Shown here piece by piece: positions 50,598 to 62,719 of a stretch of 64,000 bases of DNA (positions are counted from its first letter, which is position 1; the number at the start of each line of letters is the position of its first letter). Position numbers and translations under genes: made by a program. Source of the stretch: Panopea generosa (Eukaryota > Mollusca > Bivalvia > Adapedonta > Hiatellidae); contig CM055907.1 of NCBI GenBank assembly GCA_029582155.1, positions 35,232,992-35,296,991 on the forward strand, given 5' to 3'. The notes beneath the pieces were generated by a model. It saw only the letters and a list, made by a program, of their open reading frames with translations. It did not search any database and was not told where the DNA came from.

Positions 50598-51926
50598 CAA
50601 AGCAAATGTTTTAGAAAGAAATCACTTTAAGTTCAAATAGATACATGAACTTGTAATACACATCAGAATACAATAACACTGTCAATGCAAAAAAAGTAAT
50701 ATCAATATTCATATACATGTATTAAAAACGACTTATTAGAAATAGACGCCACAAAGTACTTAGCGGGGACTGCTGTCATTTTACCCAAATCATTGACATA
50801 TCAATCTACCTGATAACCCCGTTTTCTACCTCAGACATATCTGCTCGCACACAATTTGATCAGCCGATGAGGTCATAAATGTATTTAATCAGTAAACTTC
50901 AGGCTTCCTGGATCTAACACGAACGTTTTATAATAATGGATCATAACAAAGCTGATGTCATAGTTGTGACAATTGAATAAAGGCTATTAATTGTAAGTTA
51001 ACATTTTTCTTTTAAAAACTTTTTTAAATATAAACTATATTTTTACATTGGAGATAACAAAATAATGCTATTGCAGCTCATATTTCATAGCGTCAGCGAG
51101 GGGTATGATGTGATATGATCACTTGCTTAAATGTCTCCTATATGTTAAATTTAATATAATTTAAAACAGATTACACTATTGACTGCGTTAGTTCAAATAA
51201 GTTTTTTTATTTCAGAACAATCAATTTGAAAGGCAAATTTGCACATTATTTATATTTCAAAGACATTTCGTGAAGGACGACACCGCACTTAGATTATAAT
51301 ATGTTTACTGTCAATATAATTTGAAATACAATAGCTAAAGATCACCGTTGTAAAATATATCATAATTGCGCAGAATATTTTTTATTTCGGTCTACAACAT
51401 TATCTTTTCGCAGGTCATGTGACAGTGGTGCATTTATTTATAACCTATCAATTGCCGATTCGCATGTTTAAATGAATGTTAACGTTAAACTTTGTAATAT
51501 CTATATCCAAATTGTTTATTCATGCTACTACTAATATCAAATCTGAGATTGTTATCGGTGGTCAGTGGTTAAAACAAATCTATAAGTATAACAATTGCAA
51601 ATGGTACCAGCTCGTAGTAGATGTTTGCCGGGTTTGTTTAAATGTTTTGCGATACAATGTGTAGTTAAAGAAACAATTATATGATTTTGGCAATCAAGAA
51701 TAAAGCAATATAACATTCATTCGTGATACATTTGGAGAGCATGTTACATGTAGCTACCCTGATGGAGTAGAATAAATTTGTATAATAATAAAGTTGTTGG
51801 TAACGCAGTTTCAGCAACAATTAATAAAGATAGCAAAGTAAGCATCATTCGTATCGTATCTATCTTGTGGAAACGCCACTGTTAATATCAGTGGATAAAT
51901 GCAAGTGCAACTGTACGTACAAAAAT

Positions 51927-51998
51927 GTCGATGGTGCAATGGATAGAGTGTTGGTTGCTCACGCTAGAGGTTGCTGGTTCGTTTTTCGAAGGCGTTTC
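51927..51998 (+). repeat. tRNA-like SINE head
   Basis: GTCGATGGTGCAATGGATAG, then AGTGTTGGTTGCTCACGC, then a partly decayed B box (TTGCTGGTTCGTTTTTCG). It resembles the minus-strand head at 50529-50597 (GGATAgAGtGTTGG versus GGATAtAGcGTTGG), so both probably belong to one family. Confidence 0.55.
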
Positions 51999-53599
51999 AT
52001 AATATAAGCACTGAGCTTATTTTGAAATCGAGCTAAAATAAATCAGTGTACATTAAATGTCGACACTGTACTTTAACGCTGTCGCTGAGCGGTGTAGTCC
52101 TGATATCTACAATTACACAACAAAGAAAGCACACAATGGCCTACATTACGGATATGTTACAGTAGATAAAGTCGATGTTTATAAATATATATCAATATTT
52201 GTGCTGCGCAGTACAATAAGCTTTCAAGGTCTTGTCCCACAATCATACGTAGATGTTGTTTTCTAAATACTACAATGTCATAGCGGTTAGTTTGTGTGTA
52301 TATTGTATACAAAATTAACAGTCGTAATGAAAGTATTTCAGCAATTTTATAAATATTAAATTTACATGATAAAACTTTTTTTCAGTCGACCGGTTTTAAC
52401 GCAACTCGGAGTTTTTGTACATGTACTCGTCCCGACATCAGTATTGGTGCCGGCATCGGCATCGACGTCGGCGTTGACGTCCCCGTCCCATCGACGTTAA
52501 TATGTCAGTGCAAATTGTTCGTAAGTGTGCGTTGATTGATGGAACAACGCACAAACATACGTGCTTATAGTCTAATCTCAGAAAGTACGTAACATTTTTA
52601 ACTTCTTATTCCAAAGTCAAAGTTATATTGAAGGGTCTTCTGGTCACATTTGCATTGAAACTATGCGATAAACTTAATTTTCAAGCTGTTCACATGTGTG
52701 CATTACTTGCAGTTATATGATATTTGCACAAGAGTGATGATTAAACGTTGAGTCACTTTGTAATATAGAGGGCTGTTTGATTCAAGATAATGTGAATAGG
52801 AGATATTGAGTTAAAGTTTTTGGAGAAGTTGTTTATATAATTGTATTACGATTCGTATCATGAAAATTGTTATTGATTTTCTATATGAACTATTGTTCAA
52901 TTTTACCATTTTTATTGGTTTGAAAGGACATTAATACTGGTTAAACAGATTTAAAAGAAGAAACTATAACTAGCCAGAATTAGATGGAAACTGTCAATGA
53001 CAAGATTCTTTGAAGTTGTTATTACTCATCCAAGACTACGACCAATCATATGGCCAGAATAAACTGAAAGCATAAACCGATAATCTATATTTGTTTAAAA
53101 TGCACACACCAGGAAGACATTAACACAGCTGATCGCTAAAAGTGGTGAGACATTTCATATATAACAATATATGTGTTCAATACGACACTCTTTTAGATTA
53201 TATATTAAATGTCCCAGATGTTCGAGTATTATGCAGTGTTCTAACTACCTTTCTAAGTCGGTTAACGATATTGAATCTTTTTGCATTGTGTTGGTTATTA
53301 TTGGTCGAGTCTGGACTGCTTGTCAATGTGTTTTCCCAGATGACGTCACTAGCTCCACCTCACTAGCCAGGGTGGTAAGAAGGCATGGACTATTTTAGTG
53401 GAAATATGCTCATAAATTATGTCTTATTTCACAAATCCTTAAAAAAGATATTGATAAACTTCAAGTAAATATTTTGATAATATTAAATAGTTTATGAAGT
53501 TTAACAAACAAACATATAAGTTTTGCCTTGAACAACTTTTGCACCAGAACTAATGTGCACCATGGCAGGTTGTATACCAGATACGACGGTACCTAATGG

Positions 53600-56370
53600 A
53601 TATATCTTCTGTATATGTAATGTACATGCATATATTCTGTATATGTAATGTACATGTATATATTATGTATATGTAATGTACATGTATATTTTCTGTAAAT
53701 GTAATGTACATAGTAATATATTCTGTATATGTCATGTACATATATATAAATATATCTTCTGTATATGTAAGGTACATATATATCTTCTGTATATCTAAAT
53801 TAATGTACATGTATATCTTCTATATACGCAATATACATGCATATATTCTGTATATGTAATGTACACATATATCTTCTGTATATGTAATGTACATGTATAT
53901 CTTCGATATACGCTTTGTATATATGTATATATTCTGTATATGCAATGTATATGTATATCTTCTGTATACGCAATGTTCATGTATATATTTTGTATACATA
54001 ATGTACATGTATATATTCTGTATACGCAATGTACATATATATCTTCTGTATATGCAATGTCAAGTATATCTTCTGTATATGCAATGTACAAGTATATCTT
54101 CTGTAAATGCAATGTACATGTATATCTCCTGTATATCTTCTGTATATGTAATGTACATGTATATTGATTCTGTATATTGAATGTACATGTATATCTTCTG
54201 TATATGTAATGTACATGAATATCTTCTGTATATGTAATGTACATGTTTATCTTCTGTATATATAAAATATACATGTATATATTCTGTGTATGTAATGTAC
54301 ATGTTTATATTCTGTATAGGTTACGTACATGTTTATCTTCTCTATATGTAATGTACATGCATATCTTCTATAATACATCTTCTGTATATGTAATGTACAT
54401 GTTTATCTTCTCTATATGTAATGTACATGCATATCTTCTATAATATATATTCTGTATATGAAATGTACATGTATATATTCTGTATATGCAATGTACATGT
54501 ATATCTTCTGTATATGTAATGTACATGTATATATTCTGTATATGTAATGTACATGTTTATCTTCTGTATATGTAATGTACATGTATATATTCTGTATATG
54601 TAATGTACATGTATATTTTCTGTATATGTAAAGTACATGTACATGTTTATCTTCTGTATGTGTAACGTACATGTATATTGATTCTGTATATGCAATGTAC
54701 AGGTATATCCTCTGTATATGTAATGTACATGTATATATTCTGTATATGTAGTGTAAATGAACATCTTCTGTATATGTAATGTACATGTATATATTCTGTA
54801 TATGTAATGCACATGTATATTCTGTATATGTAACGTACATGTATATCTTCTGTATATGTAATGTTCATGCATATCTTCTATAATAATATATATTTTGTAT
54901 ATGAAATGTACATGTATATATTCCGTATATGTAATGTAACTGTATATATTCTGTATATTTAATGTACATGTATATATTCTATATATGTAATGTACATGTA
55001 TATCTTATGTATATGTTATGTACATGTTTATCTTCTGTATATGAAATGTACATGCATATCTTCTATAATAAATCTCCTGTATATGTAATGTACATGTATA
55101 TCTTCTGTATATGTAATGTACATGTATATATATATTCTGTATACGTAATGTACATGTATATATCTTCTGTATACGTAATGTACATGTATATATTTCTGTA
55201 TATGTAATGTACTTATATATATCATCTGTATATCTAATGTACATGTATATCTTCTGTTTATGTAATGTACATGCATATCTTTTATAATATATATTCTGTA
55301 TATGTTATGTAGATGTATATTTTATGTATATGTAATGTACAGGTATATATCTTCTGTATATGTAATGTACATGTATATATCTTCTGTATATTTAATGTTC
55401 ATGTATAAATCTTCTGTATTTGTAATGAACAGGTATATATTTTCTGTCTGTGTAATGTACATGTATATATATATTCTGTATATGTAATGTACATGTATAT
55501 ATTCTAATTATTTAATATACATGCATATATTCTATAATATATCTTCTGTATATGTAATGTACATGCATATCTTCTATAATATATATTCTGTATATGAAAT
55601 GTACATGCATATCTTCTATAATATATCTTCTGTATATGTAATGTACATGTTTATCTTCTGTATATGAAATGTACATGCATATCTTCTATAATATATCTCC
55701 TGTATATGTAATGTACATGTATATCTTCTGTATATGTAATGTACATGTTTATATATATTCTGTATACGTAATGTACATGTATATATCTTCTGTATACGTA
55801 ATGTACATGTATATATTTCTGTATATGTAATGTACATATATATATATCATCTGTATATCTTATGTACATATATATCTTTTGTATATGTAATGTACATATA
55901 TATCTTCTGTATATGTAATGTACATATATATCTTCTGTTTACGCAATGTTCATGTTTATATCTTCTGTATATGTAATGTACATGTATATATCTTCTGTAT
56001 ATGTAATGTACATGTGTATATATTCTGTGTATGTAATGTACATGTATATATCCTGTATATGAAATGTACATGTTTATATCTTCTGTATATGTAATGTACA
56101 TGTGTAAATATTCTGTATATGTAATGTACATGTATTTATATTCTGTATATGTAATGAACATATATATATGTAATGTACATGTATATATATTCTGTATATA
56201 TAATGTACATTTATGTATATTCTGTATATGTAATGTACATGTATATATTCTGTTTATTTAATGTACATGTATATATTCTGTATATGTAATGTACATGTAT
56301 ATATTCTGTATATGTAATGTACATGTATATATTCTGTGTATGTAATGTTCATGTTTATCATCTATAGTAT
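53600..56370. repeat. 28-bp AT-rich minisatellite
   Basis: About 95 copies of a 28-base unit containing TGTATATGTAATGTACATG and TATATCTTC/TATATATTC, with frequent 2-4 base length changes. A block near 55072 recurs near 55695 (623 bp apart) with the same rare variants (ATCTCC, GTATACG, TATATTTCTG), showing segmental duplication inside the array. The unit contains the self-complementary word TGTACATGTA, so single strands could fold. Open frames on both strands (YTEDIHVHYIYR-type) are translated repeat. Confidence 0.96.
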
Positions 56371-56689
56371 ATATTATGATTAGCTTGATTACCCTGATGT
56401 ATTTTGAGTTTGTCCCGCTGTCGTGGTTCTTTGCTTTAAATGGATCGTCTGCTGTTTGACATTTTATGTTCTCATTTTCTTGTTATGGTTTTTAAGATCT
56501 ATTTTTATTGGTATTTTGTGGCAACTTTTAGAGGAACATTCAATAAATGTGCGTATGTGAAAAATAGTAATTATCTCTGACTTTCAGTTTAAGAAAGACA
56601 AATGACAGGTTATAAGAAGACAACTGATTAAATGATCCCAAGGTTTTTCTGTACTTTGATATTCATTAAACATTATGCATAAAGAGATT

Positions 56690-57400
56690 CAAGATTCAAG
56701 ATTCAAATTCTTTATTTAGTAATTTAAACATATAATGTTTCTCATTACACACAAATTCAGATAATAAATGTAACACATGACACATAGATAATAGATCAAT
56801 ATTATGTTAGATTCTTTTAAATTAGAAAATTTCGTTATTTAAATACATATATTTTAATAGATTTTGAGGTTGGACAAATATAAATTAAACATTTAAATAC
56901 TTTGTCAAGTAAATACTTGAATAGATCAACACAAAAAGATAGATTTATTTATCATGTATTTTGATTGTACAAGGAGTTGCGAGTACTAAAAGCTTGATGA
57001 ATAAACTTACACAAATTTAACAAGACTGAATACTTCTTACTTTGCATTAACTCAATGAATTTTATCATACTTGGCCGTTTATAATAATATGATTTAATAA
57101 AGCTTTTACAGATATCCTGATAACTAGGACATAGTAACACAAAATGGTATTCATCGTCTATGTCGTTAAAGTTACATAGAGTACAATAACGCAAGTTACG
57201 TTCAATTCTGTTCTGTGCATAACGACCGGTTTCAACTTTCAACTGATATGAAGATAATCTTAATCTTGCCATAGGAATTCTTAATTTTCTTGGAAGCATA
57301 TCTAAATAATTTTCGAATTCTAAAGTAGTTTTTAACATTTTATAAGTACATAGTGAACGAGAGTTACATCTTTGTAATGACTTTATACTTTAATTGATGG
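56690..57400 (-). mobile_element. 5'-truncated LINE, 3' end only
   Basis: Minus-strand fragment comprising the last ~128 codons of a LINE ORF2 plus a 3' end with short TTGAATC-type tandem repeats (plus-strand 56690-56708, three GATTCAA units). Terminal short repeats of this kind are common at LINE 3' ends. 5' truncation is the usual outcome of incomplete reverse transcription. Confidence 0.75.
56952..57338 (-). pseudogene. LINE ORF2 C-terminal fragment with zinc motif
   Basis: 128 codons, uninterrupted to its stop. Contains RIPMARLRLSSYQLKVETGR, RNLRYCTLCNFNDIDDEYHF and VLLCPSYQDI. The pattern R..L..(S)...L.vE.GR, then C-x2-C-x9-H-x4-C with a DEYHF core, is the characteristic C-terminus of many animal LINE ORF2 proteins. 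The endonuclease and RT domains are absent, so the copy is dead. It differs from the C-terminus of the intact LINE (C-x-C form), indicating another family. Confidence 0.8.
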
Positions 57401-57427
57401 CGAAAACATGTCCACGGCTATGATTAA

Positions 57428-57725
57428 TATTAAAATGCCCAACGGGCCAACAATTATAAAATTGCCCCAAGAGCCATACAACAATTATTCAATTACCCCA
57501 ACGGGCCAACAATTATAAAATTGCCCCAAGAGCCATACAACAATTATTCAATTACCCCAACGGGCCAACAATTATTCAATTGCCCCAACAGGCATACAAT
57601 AATTATTCATCTGCCCCAACAAGCATACAACACTTATTCAATTGCCTAAACAGGCATGCAATTACTATTCAGTTGCCCAAACAGGCATACAACAAATATT
57701 CACATGCCCCAACAGGCCTACATTA
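57428..57725. repeat. minisatellite of ~28-31 bp and ~60 bp units
   Basis: Tandem copies of CCCCAACGGGCCAACAATTA and TTCAATTGCC-type blocks. The first part alternates AACGGGCC and AAGAGCCA forms as a ~60-bp dimer; later copies are ACAGGCATACAA monomers. Ten or so units in total. Confidence 0.9.
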
Positions 57726-57852
57726 TTATTCAATGTTCAATTCAATTCAAAACGATAACCACGCCTTGTGCAGATCAGAGGAACAGTAACGTTCAAAATT
57801 AGTTGCCCATCCCTGTGCTGATAATCAGTGGCTATGCATTGAAGACTTTCAT

Positions 57853-58030
57853 ATTAGTTTAGTTTAAACTTATTTATTTTATTTCGATGTGAAACAAGTT
57901 CTTACAACTTAGCCAAATCACGCTCGAAGTCTTCCTGTGTAGAACCAGTACAAAGCATATGCGAAAAAAGTGTCTTGCTCAAGGACACTACACATAGCCG
58001 GTGCTCTACCACTTGACCATGCGCTCCACT
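57853..58030 (-). repeat. tRNA-derived SINE, family A, internally deleted
   Basis: Same body as 17825-18025: TTAGTTTAGTTTAAACTTAT, then TCACGCTCGAAG, TTCCTGTGTAGAACCAGTAC and AGTGTCTTGCTCAAGG. The head keeps the A box (minus strand GCATGGTCAAGTGGTAGAGC), but the B-box segment present at 17963 is missing between CATAGCCG and GTGCTCTACC. Confidence 0.7.
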
Positions 58031-58034
58031 ACCA

Positions 58035-58590
58035 TATTCAATTGTATATTGTTGAGTTCTCGGTTACCGCCATAATTAAGAATGTTAACATTTACTGAAC
58101 CCAGTGAAAAGAGGTCATGCAAATATAAAAGCAGATATTTCCACTTATAATCATTTTAATCATATGTATAAAGTATCACTTCTAAAGTCCTCTATTAACA
58201 AAATACACTAGTCTACATTGTTCAACTGACTGAGGCGCGACTAGGGGTATTCAATTACACTCACGTAGTTTAAACGCTGAGATAAATTAATCTATTATTA
58301 ATTTAATTTATCATAAATCTTATTATATATGAGTCTGAATGGAAACAGATTTTAAAGTTACTGGACAAGGTAAAAAAATTCTACGAATTCAGAAACATTT
58401 TATAGCGCATTTTAAGCTTGTGTGTGCATGTGACAGAGAAGCTAAACAGTTAAGTCAAATAATAACATGTTCTTTTCTTTTTTTGCACAAAACTACAAGT
58501 ACAATCTGACAAATTAATACAACGGAGTATCGAAATTGATAGATGTTTACAATAAGCACGATAATACACTCATGTATATCATAAGACTCT
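58035..58590. other. non-coding interval
   Basis: AT-rich DNA between the SINE and the 49-bp array; nothing recognisable. Confidence 0.45.
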
Positions 58591-58597
58591 AACTTCA

Positions 58598-59843
58598 ACC
58601 GTGTAAGATGATCCAAAACAACTTTATTTTAGTAGATACGTATACATCTGTGTAAGATGATCCAAAACAACTTTATTTTAGTAGATACGTATACATCTAT
58701 GTAAGATGATCCAACACAACTTTATTTTAGTAGATACGTATACATCTGTGTTTGATGATCCAACACAACTTTATTTTAGTAGATACGTATACATCTGTGT
58801 AAGATGATCCAACACAACTTTATTTTAGTAGATACGTATACATCTGTGTAAGATGATCCAACACAGCTTTATTTTAGTAGATACGTATACATCTGTGTAA
58901 GATGATCCAAAACAGCTTTATTTTAGTAGATACGTATACATCTGTGTAAGATGATCCAACACAACTTTATTTTAGTAGATACGTATACATCTGTCTAAGA
59001 TGATCCAAAACAGCTTTTTTTAGTAGATACGTATACATCTGTGTAAGATGATCCAACACAACTTTATTTTAGTAGATACGTATACATCTGTGTAAGATGA
59101 TCCAAAACAACTTTATTTTAGTAGATACGTATAAGTAGAAACGTATACATCTGTGTAAGATGATCCAACACAACTTTATTTTGGTAGATACGTATAAATC
59201 TGTGTAAGATGATCCAACACAACTTTAATTTGGTAGATACGTATAAATCTGTGTAAGATGATCCAACACAACTTTATTTTAGTAGATACGTATACATCTG
59301 TGTAAGATGATCCAACACAACTTTATTTTAGTAGATACGTATACATCTGTGTAAGATGATCCAACACAATTTATTTTAGTAGATACGTATACATCTGTGT
59401 AAGATGATCCAACACAACTTTATTATAGTAGATACGTATACATCTGTGTAAGATGATCCAAAACAACTTTATTTTAGTAGATACGTATACATCTGTCTAA
59501 GATGATCCAAAACAACTTTATTTTAGTAGAAACGTATACATCTGTGTAAGATGATCCAAAACAACTTTATTTTAGTAGATACGTATACATCTGTGTAAGA
59601 TGATCCAAAACAACTTTATTTTAGTAGATACGTATACATCTGTGTAAGATGATCCAAAACAACTTTATTTTAGTAGATACGTATAAATCTGTGTAAGATG
59701 ATCCAAAACAACTTTATTTTAGTAGATACGTATAAATCTGTGTAAGATGATCCAAAACAACTTTATTTTAGTAGATACGTATAAATCTGTGTAAGATGAT
59801 CCAAAACAACTTTATTTTAGTAGATACGTATAAATCTGTGTCA
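58598..59843. repeat. 49-bp minisatellite, about 25 copies
   Basis: The unit contains TGTGTAAGATGATCCAA, ACAACTTTATTTTAGTAG and ATACGTATACATC. Copies are highly similar, differing mainly at AAAAC/ACAC/ACAG after GATCCA and at ATACATC versus ATAAATC, which cluster at the right end. One copy near 59125 contains a small internal duplication (ATACGTATAAGTAGAAACGT). High identity suggests recent amplification. Confidence 0.97.
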
Positions 59844-59849
59844 CTGAAT

Positions 59850-60460
59850 ACACATATAATGTATTACATCACGCATATTCAAAACAAAAACCCGGCATTT
59901 ATCAAGAGCGCAATAGCTACAACTTTCTATATTTCATTCCAACTCGATTAAAGAAACGCAACCTCCGATATCCTTAATATGACTTTATCCCAAACAATAG
60001 AAAACATATTACAAACAAGATGCGCATTCAATGGATACAACCACCAAAGTCGCATTGACACAATTAACATAAGGACTAACTGAAGTAAGTACACTACATG
60101 CATGGACAACAGGGGTAATTGCCTTGGAACTATCAGCAGCACAATTTGTTACTTGGGAGCTTAAAACTGATCTACGGGTATAATTGACCTCGCTCTTTCT
60201 CGTCGTCGTATCATACGACGAGAGAGAGAGAGCTAATAAACGTAAACATGTAACACTTTTCTCTTGCAAACACGACAGCATTCACGTGTGTGTATTGTAA
60301 ACCATAGACACATATAAACAGAAACAAGTGATCTTAAGTGCAAATATAACCAATGACTTTGTAGAACCAAGATCGACGTAAGGGCATGTAAATACGGAGG
60401 TGTGTACACGTATCCAGCGTCTCTGTCCATTTAACGCTTTTGGTGGAATTTACCATAATT
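59850..60460. other. non-coding interval with a short hairpin
   Basis: No coding signal. At 60203-60221 a near-perfect hairpin has 9-base arms (TCGTCGTAT and ATACGACGA) around one base, flanked by CTCTTTC and GAGAGAG which extend the pairing with a bulge. Confidence 0.45.
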
Positions 60461-60469
60461 GAGTGCTAA

Positions 60470-60895
60470 GTCCTTCTGATCGTCGAACAATTAAAGAGGA
60501 AACCGAGATTGTCGACTGTAAATGGACCAACCACCAAACATACATCGTCGGTTACCCACGTGTAATCCATTCCGATACTCTCCATTTATCACCCGTGGGA
60601 TATTACACTAGGTTTGCGTCGTTTCTACCAAGCCACAGCGCAGCATTATGATTGGTTCCTTCACGAGTTCATGAAGAGAACGTTATCTAATCGCAACGTT
60701 AGTTTCCTGTAAACGCTGTTTTGATAAGGCGTTAACGTGTGCTGTATTTTGTTCTGTTCTGTTCAAATTAAACGACGCAGAGCTAGCGTAATTTACCACG
60801 GGTGATGTATGGAAAGTATCGGAATTGACACCCGTGCGTATCCGACGATGCCAAACATACAGAACGTTGAAGATCAGAGGATCACAACCTTTGAT
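60470..60895. repeat. long imperfect inverted repeat
   Basis: The left arm, best at 60540-60632, contains ATTCCGATACTCTCCAT, ATCACCCGTGG and TGCGTCGTTT. It is the inverse of the right arm at 60767-60857 (AAACGACGCAGAGCTAGCG, CCACGGGTGATGTATGG, AAAGTATCGGAATTG). The central spacer is about 135 bp. Weaker matches (CCTTCTGATC against GATCAGAGG) extend the arms to about 60470 and 60895. Each arm has an ATG at the equivalent place, and both frames begin with the residues MESIG, pointing outwards. It could be a foldback element or an inverted duplication of a gene start. No function is assigned. Confidence 0.7.
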
Positions 60896-60899
60896 ATGT

Positions 60900-62325
60900 T
60901 GAGCAAATCGGGTTTAAACGTGACAACGATCAGTATATTCTATATATATATTTTCATTATAAGCCGAAAGAACATGAGTTTCAATTCTGTGATGGTTTTG
61001 TTGAATTGCATGAATCTCCCCGTACTTTGACTACTCTCTGTGTTATCATTTCTGATTCCTTGGGACCGTACAGCTTATTGACTTTGGTCGAGAATAGGAT
61101 AGGGGTCGTGAGATTAATTTTATGGTTCATAACTATCCTGAACGGTCTAAAGTCAAACACAATCTGCGGAGGAGCGATGCTTCTACTCAGAATCAGTTTG
61201 AAATCCTCCTTCACCATTTAAACTTGATATGGCATATATAATCCTTTTTGTATCAAGGTTTAAATAATTACCGTCGCATTCTTGTTTATCGAATCTATTT
61301 GTTGGAACAGTTTTTATAGCAAAGATAATCTTAAACATAATTGTTTTTATAAATCTGGCCAAGGGTTTGAAAAAACAACTGAACTAAGGATGCATTGAAT
61401 GGGTCACATTGTGACCAGTTATTATTATGCAATATGTGTAAAGCACATATGTGTCATAAATCATGGTTATCATAATGCATTATTAGAACGACACACATGT
61501 GCCATAAAAGTTTTATACATTACATCGACAGAAGCAAGGCACACATGTGCCATAATATCAGTAACATACATTGCAAATATTCAAAGAATACAGAATCATA
61601 TTCAGTATGATCAGAATAACTTATTGATAAACAGTATTTATCAATTGATGTTTCGTATTGTTGTGTAAATAGAATACATGTAACAATGTTTTTTTCTCTG
61701 ATATTCCGAGCACAAAGGTACTCCGGTATACGATGTTATGTGGAGTACAAAATATTTCAACGTCACCAAATCTCATAGAGGCCCCTGCATTATGCATCCA
61801 AATTTCCAACATATAAATAGGGGTTTGTGTGGAGCATCGGGATGGTGGTGGGTAACAATAAAACTATGTGCGATCGAAAAGTGTCTACAGTAATGATAAG
61901 ACAAAGGATCTCCACTGACCAGGTAACTGACCATTCAGCGACGAGCTAATCGGTCAGGCTTCCATCAGAGCTAATTGCGTGTTAATGGAGAGGCTTGCGT
62001 AATATATCAGGATTGCCACAGTCGGTGTGAAAATACTGCGATAAGACCAATTAATCGATACACGCTGTCCTTAGCTCGAATTATAAAACACGCTATGATT
62101 TTCATAGCTATTATATATATTTACAAGCAATCAATAAAAGCAGCATGATATCCTTGTTAATTACAAATGAACTCTTAAAGGGTACCGCATGTCAGAATAT
62201 AAATAGCCATTTATCGTTAAATAGACATGTAACTAACACAAAAATCAACAAATTTTATTTGAACGAAATTTATCAAGTGAGAAAAACGATATTAAATATC
62301 ATGATTTCAAGCGTTTCCTATATAT
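60900..62325. other. interval upstream of the 62.6 kb gene start
   Basis: No supported gene. Three short direct repeats containing CACATRTGYCATAA lie at about 61446, 61497 and 61544. A TATAAATAGGGG word at 61812-61823 resembles a TATA box, but nothing convincing follows it. Short opposite-strand frames at 60981-61221 have no recognisable features. Confidence 0.4.
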
Positions 62326-62332
62326 CATGGGC

Positions 62333-62410
62333 GCCGCCATTTTAAAGCTCTTTTATGCTGGAGGTTTTCGGTGACGTCATAGCTGCACTTCCGTTCTAGT
62401 TCTCGCGAAA
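62333..62410 (+). promoter_or_regulatory. promoter-like cluster of conserved core motifs
   Basis: Within 80 bases there are four well-known metazoan core-promoter words. GCCGCCATTTT (62333-62343) is a YY1-type site in reverse; TGACGTCA (62372-62379) is a perfect CRE; CACTTCCG (62386-62393) is an ETS site in reverse; TCTCGCGAAA (62401-62410) is an 8/10 match to the TCTCGCGAGA element. The patch is GC- and CpG-richer than its surroundings and lies about 200 bases upstream of an ATG with a signal peptide, as expected of a TATA-less promoter. Individual sites are predictions; their clustering is the evidence. Confidence 0.6.
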
Positions 62411-62605
62411 ATTTTATTGTGTCGTTAGTGACTGCTCTCTACTGATACTCTTTTGTATATACACTAATTCACGTAAACATTGATAGATAGATATACAGTA
62501 CATAAGTGGACATCGAAGGAAGATAATTAAACGCGAAAACTATTCTGAATTGAAGGACTTAACCCATAAACATTGTTTTCTTCAGCGGCATAAGTAGGTG
62601 GAGTA

Positions 62606-62718
62606 ATGCGATATGTTTTGTGGGCAGCGTTGTTTTTAGTTTTCCTAATATGTGATTTCACATTGCTTCAGTGTCAAGCTTCTGGCGACATCACGCGCAA
62701 AACGCCTTATACTTTCGG
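62606..62718 (+). CDS. first coding exon, secreted or membrane protein
   Basis: The ATG at 62606 is preceded by an in-frame TAA at 62591. The 113-base coding part encodes MRYVLWAALFLVFLICDF, then TLLQCQASGDITRKTPYTF: one basic residue, a long hydrophobic core and an A-x-x-like cleavage context (CQA before SGD), a textbook signal peptide. The frame would end at TAG 62720-62722. A GT at 62719-62720 (CGG|GTAGGA) offers a donor just before it, giving a phase-2 exon end at 62718. The donor is moderate (GTAGGA rather than GTAAGT). Promoter-like motifs lie 200-270 bases upstream. The remaining exons lie beyond 64000. Gene identity unknown. Confidence 0.55.
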
Positions 62719-62719
62719 G

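Larger units (their letters stand above)
49985..53600. other. non-coding interval with SINE heads and a GC-rich patch
   Basis: Two tRNA-like heads (50529-50597 and 51927-51998) are listed separately. A GC-rich block at 52436-52497 is built of GGCATCGACGTC/GGCGTTGACGTC hexamer-like repeats. No exon with convincing signals was found; the frames at 52057-52266 and 53142-53398 are unremarkable. Confidence 0.5.

Noticed and set aside
53550..56261. Many YTEDIHVHYIYR-like frames
   Set aside because: Translated 28-bp satellite; present on both strands with no coding features.
58598..59843. CRISPR-like regular repeats
   Set aside because: Units are directly adjacent with no unique spacers, in a eukaryotic context; a simple minisatellite.
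61812..61823. TATA box for a gene near 61.85 kb
   Set aside because: TATAAATAGGGG is a good word, but no coding exon, donor or conserved downstream motif follows; chance is plausible in AT-rich DNA.
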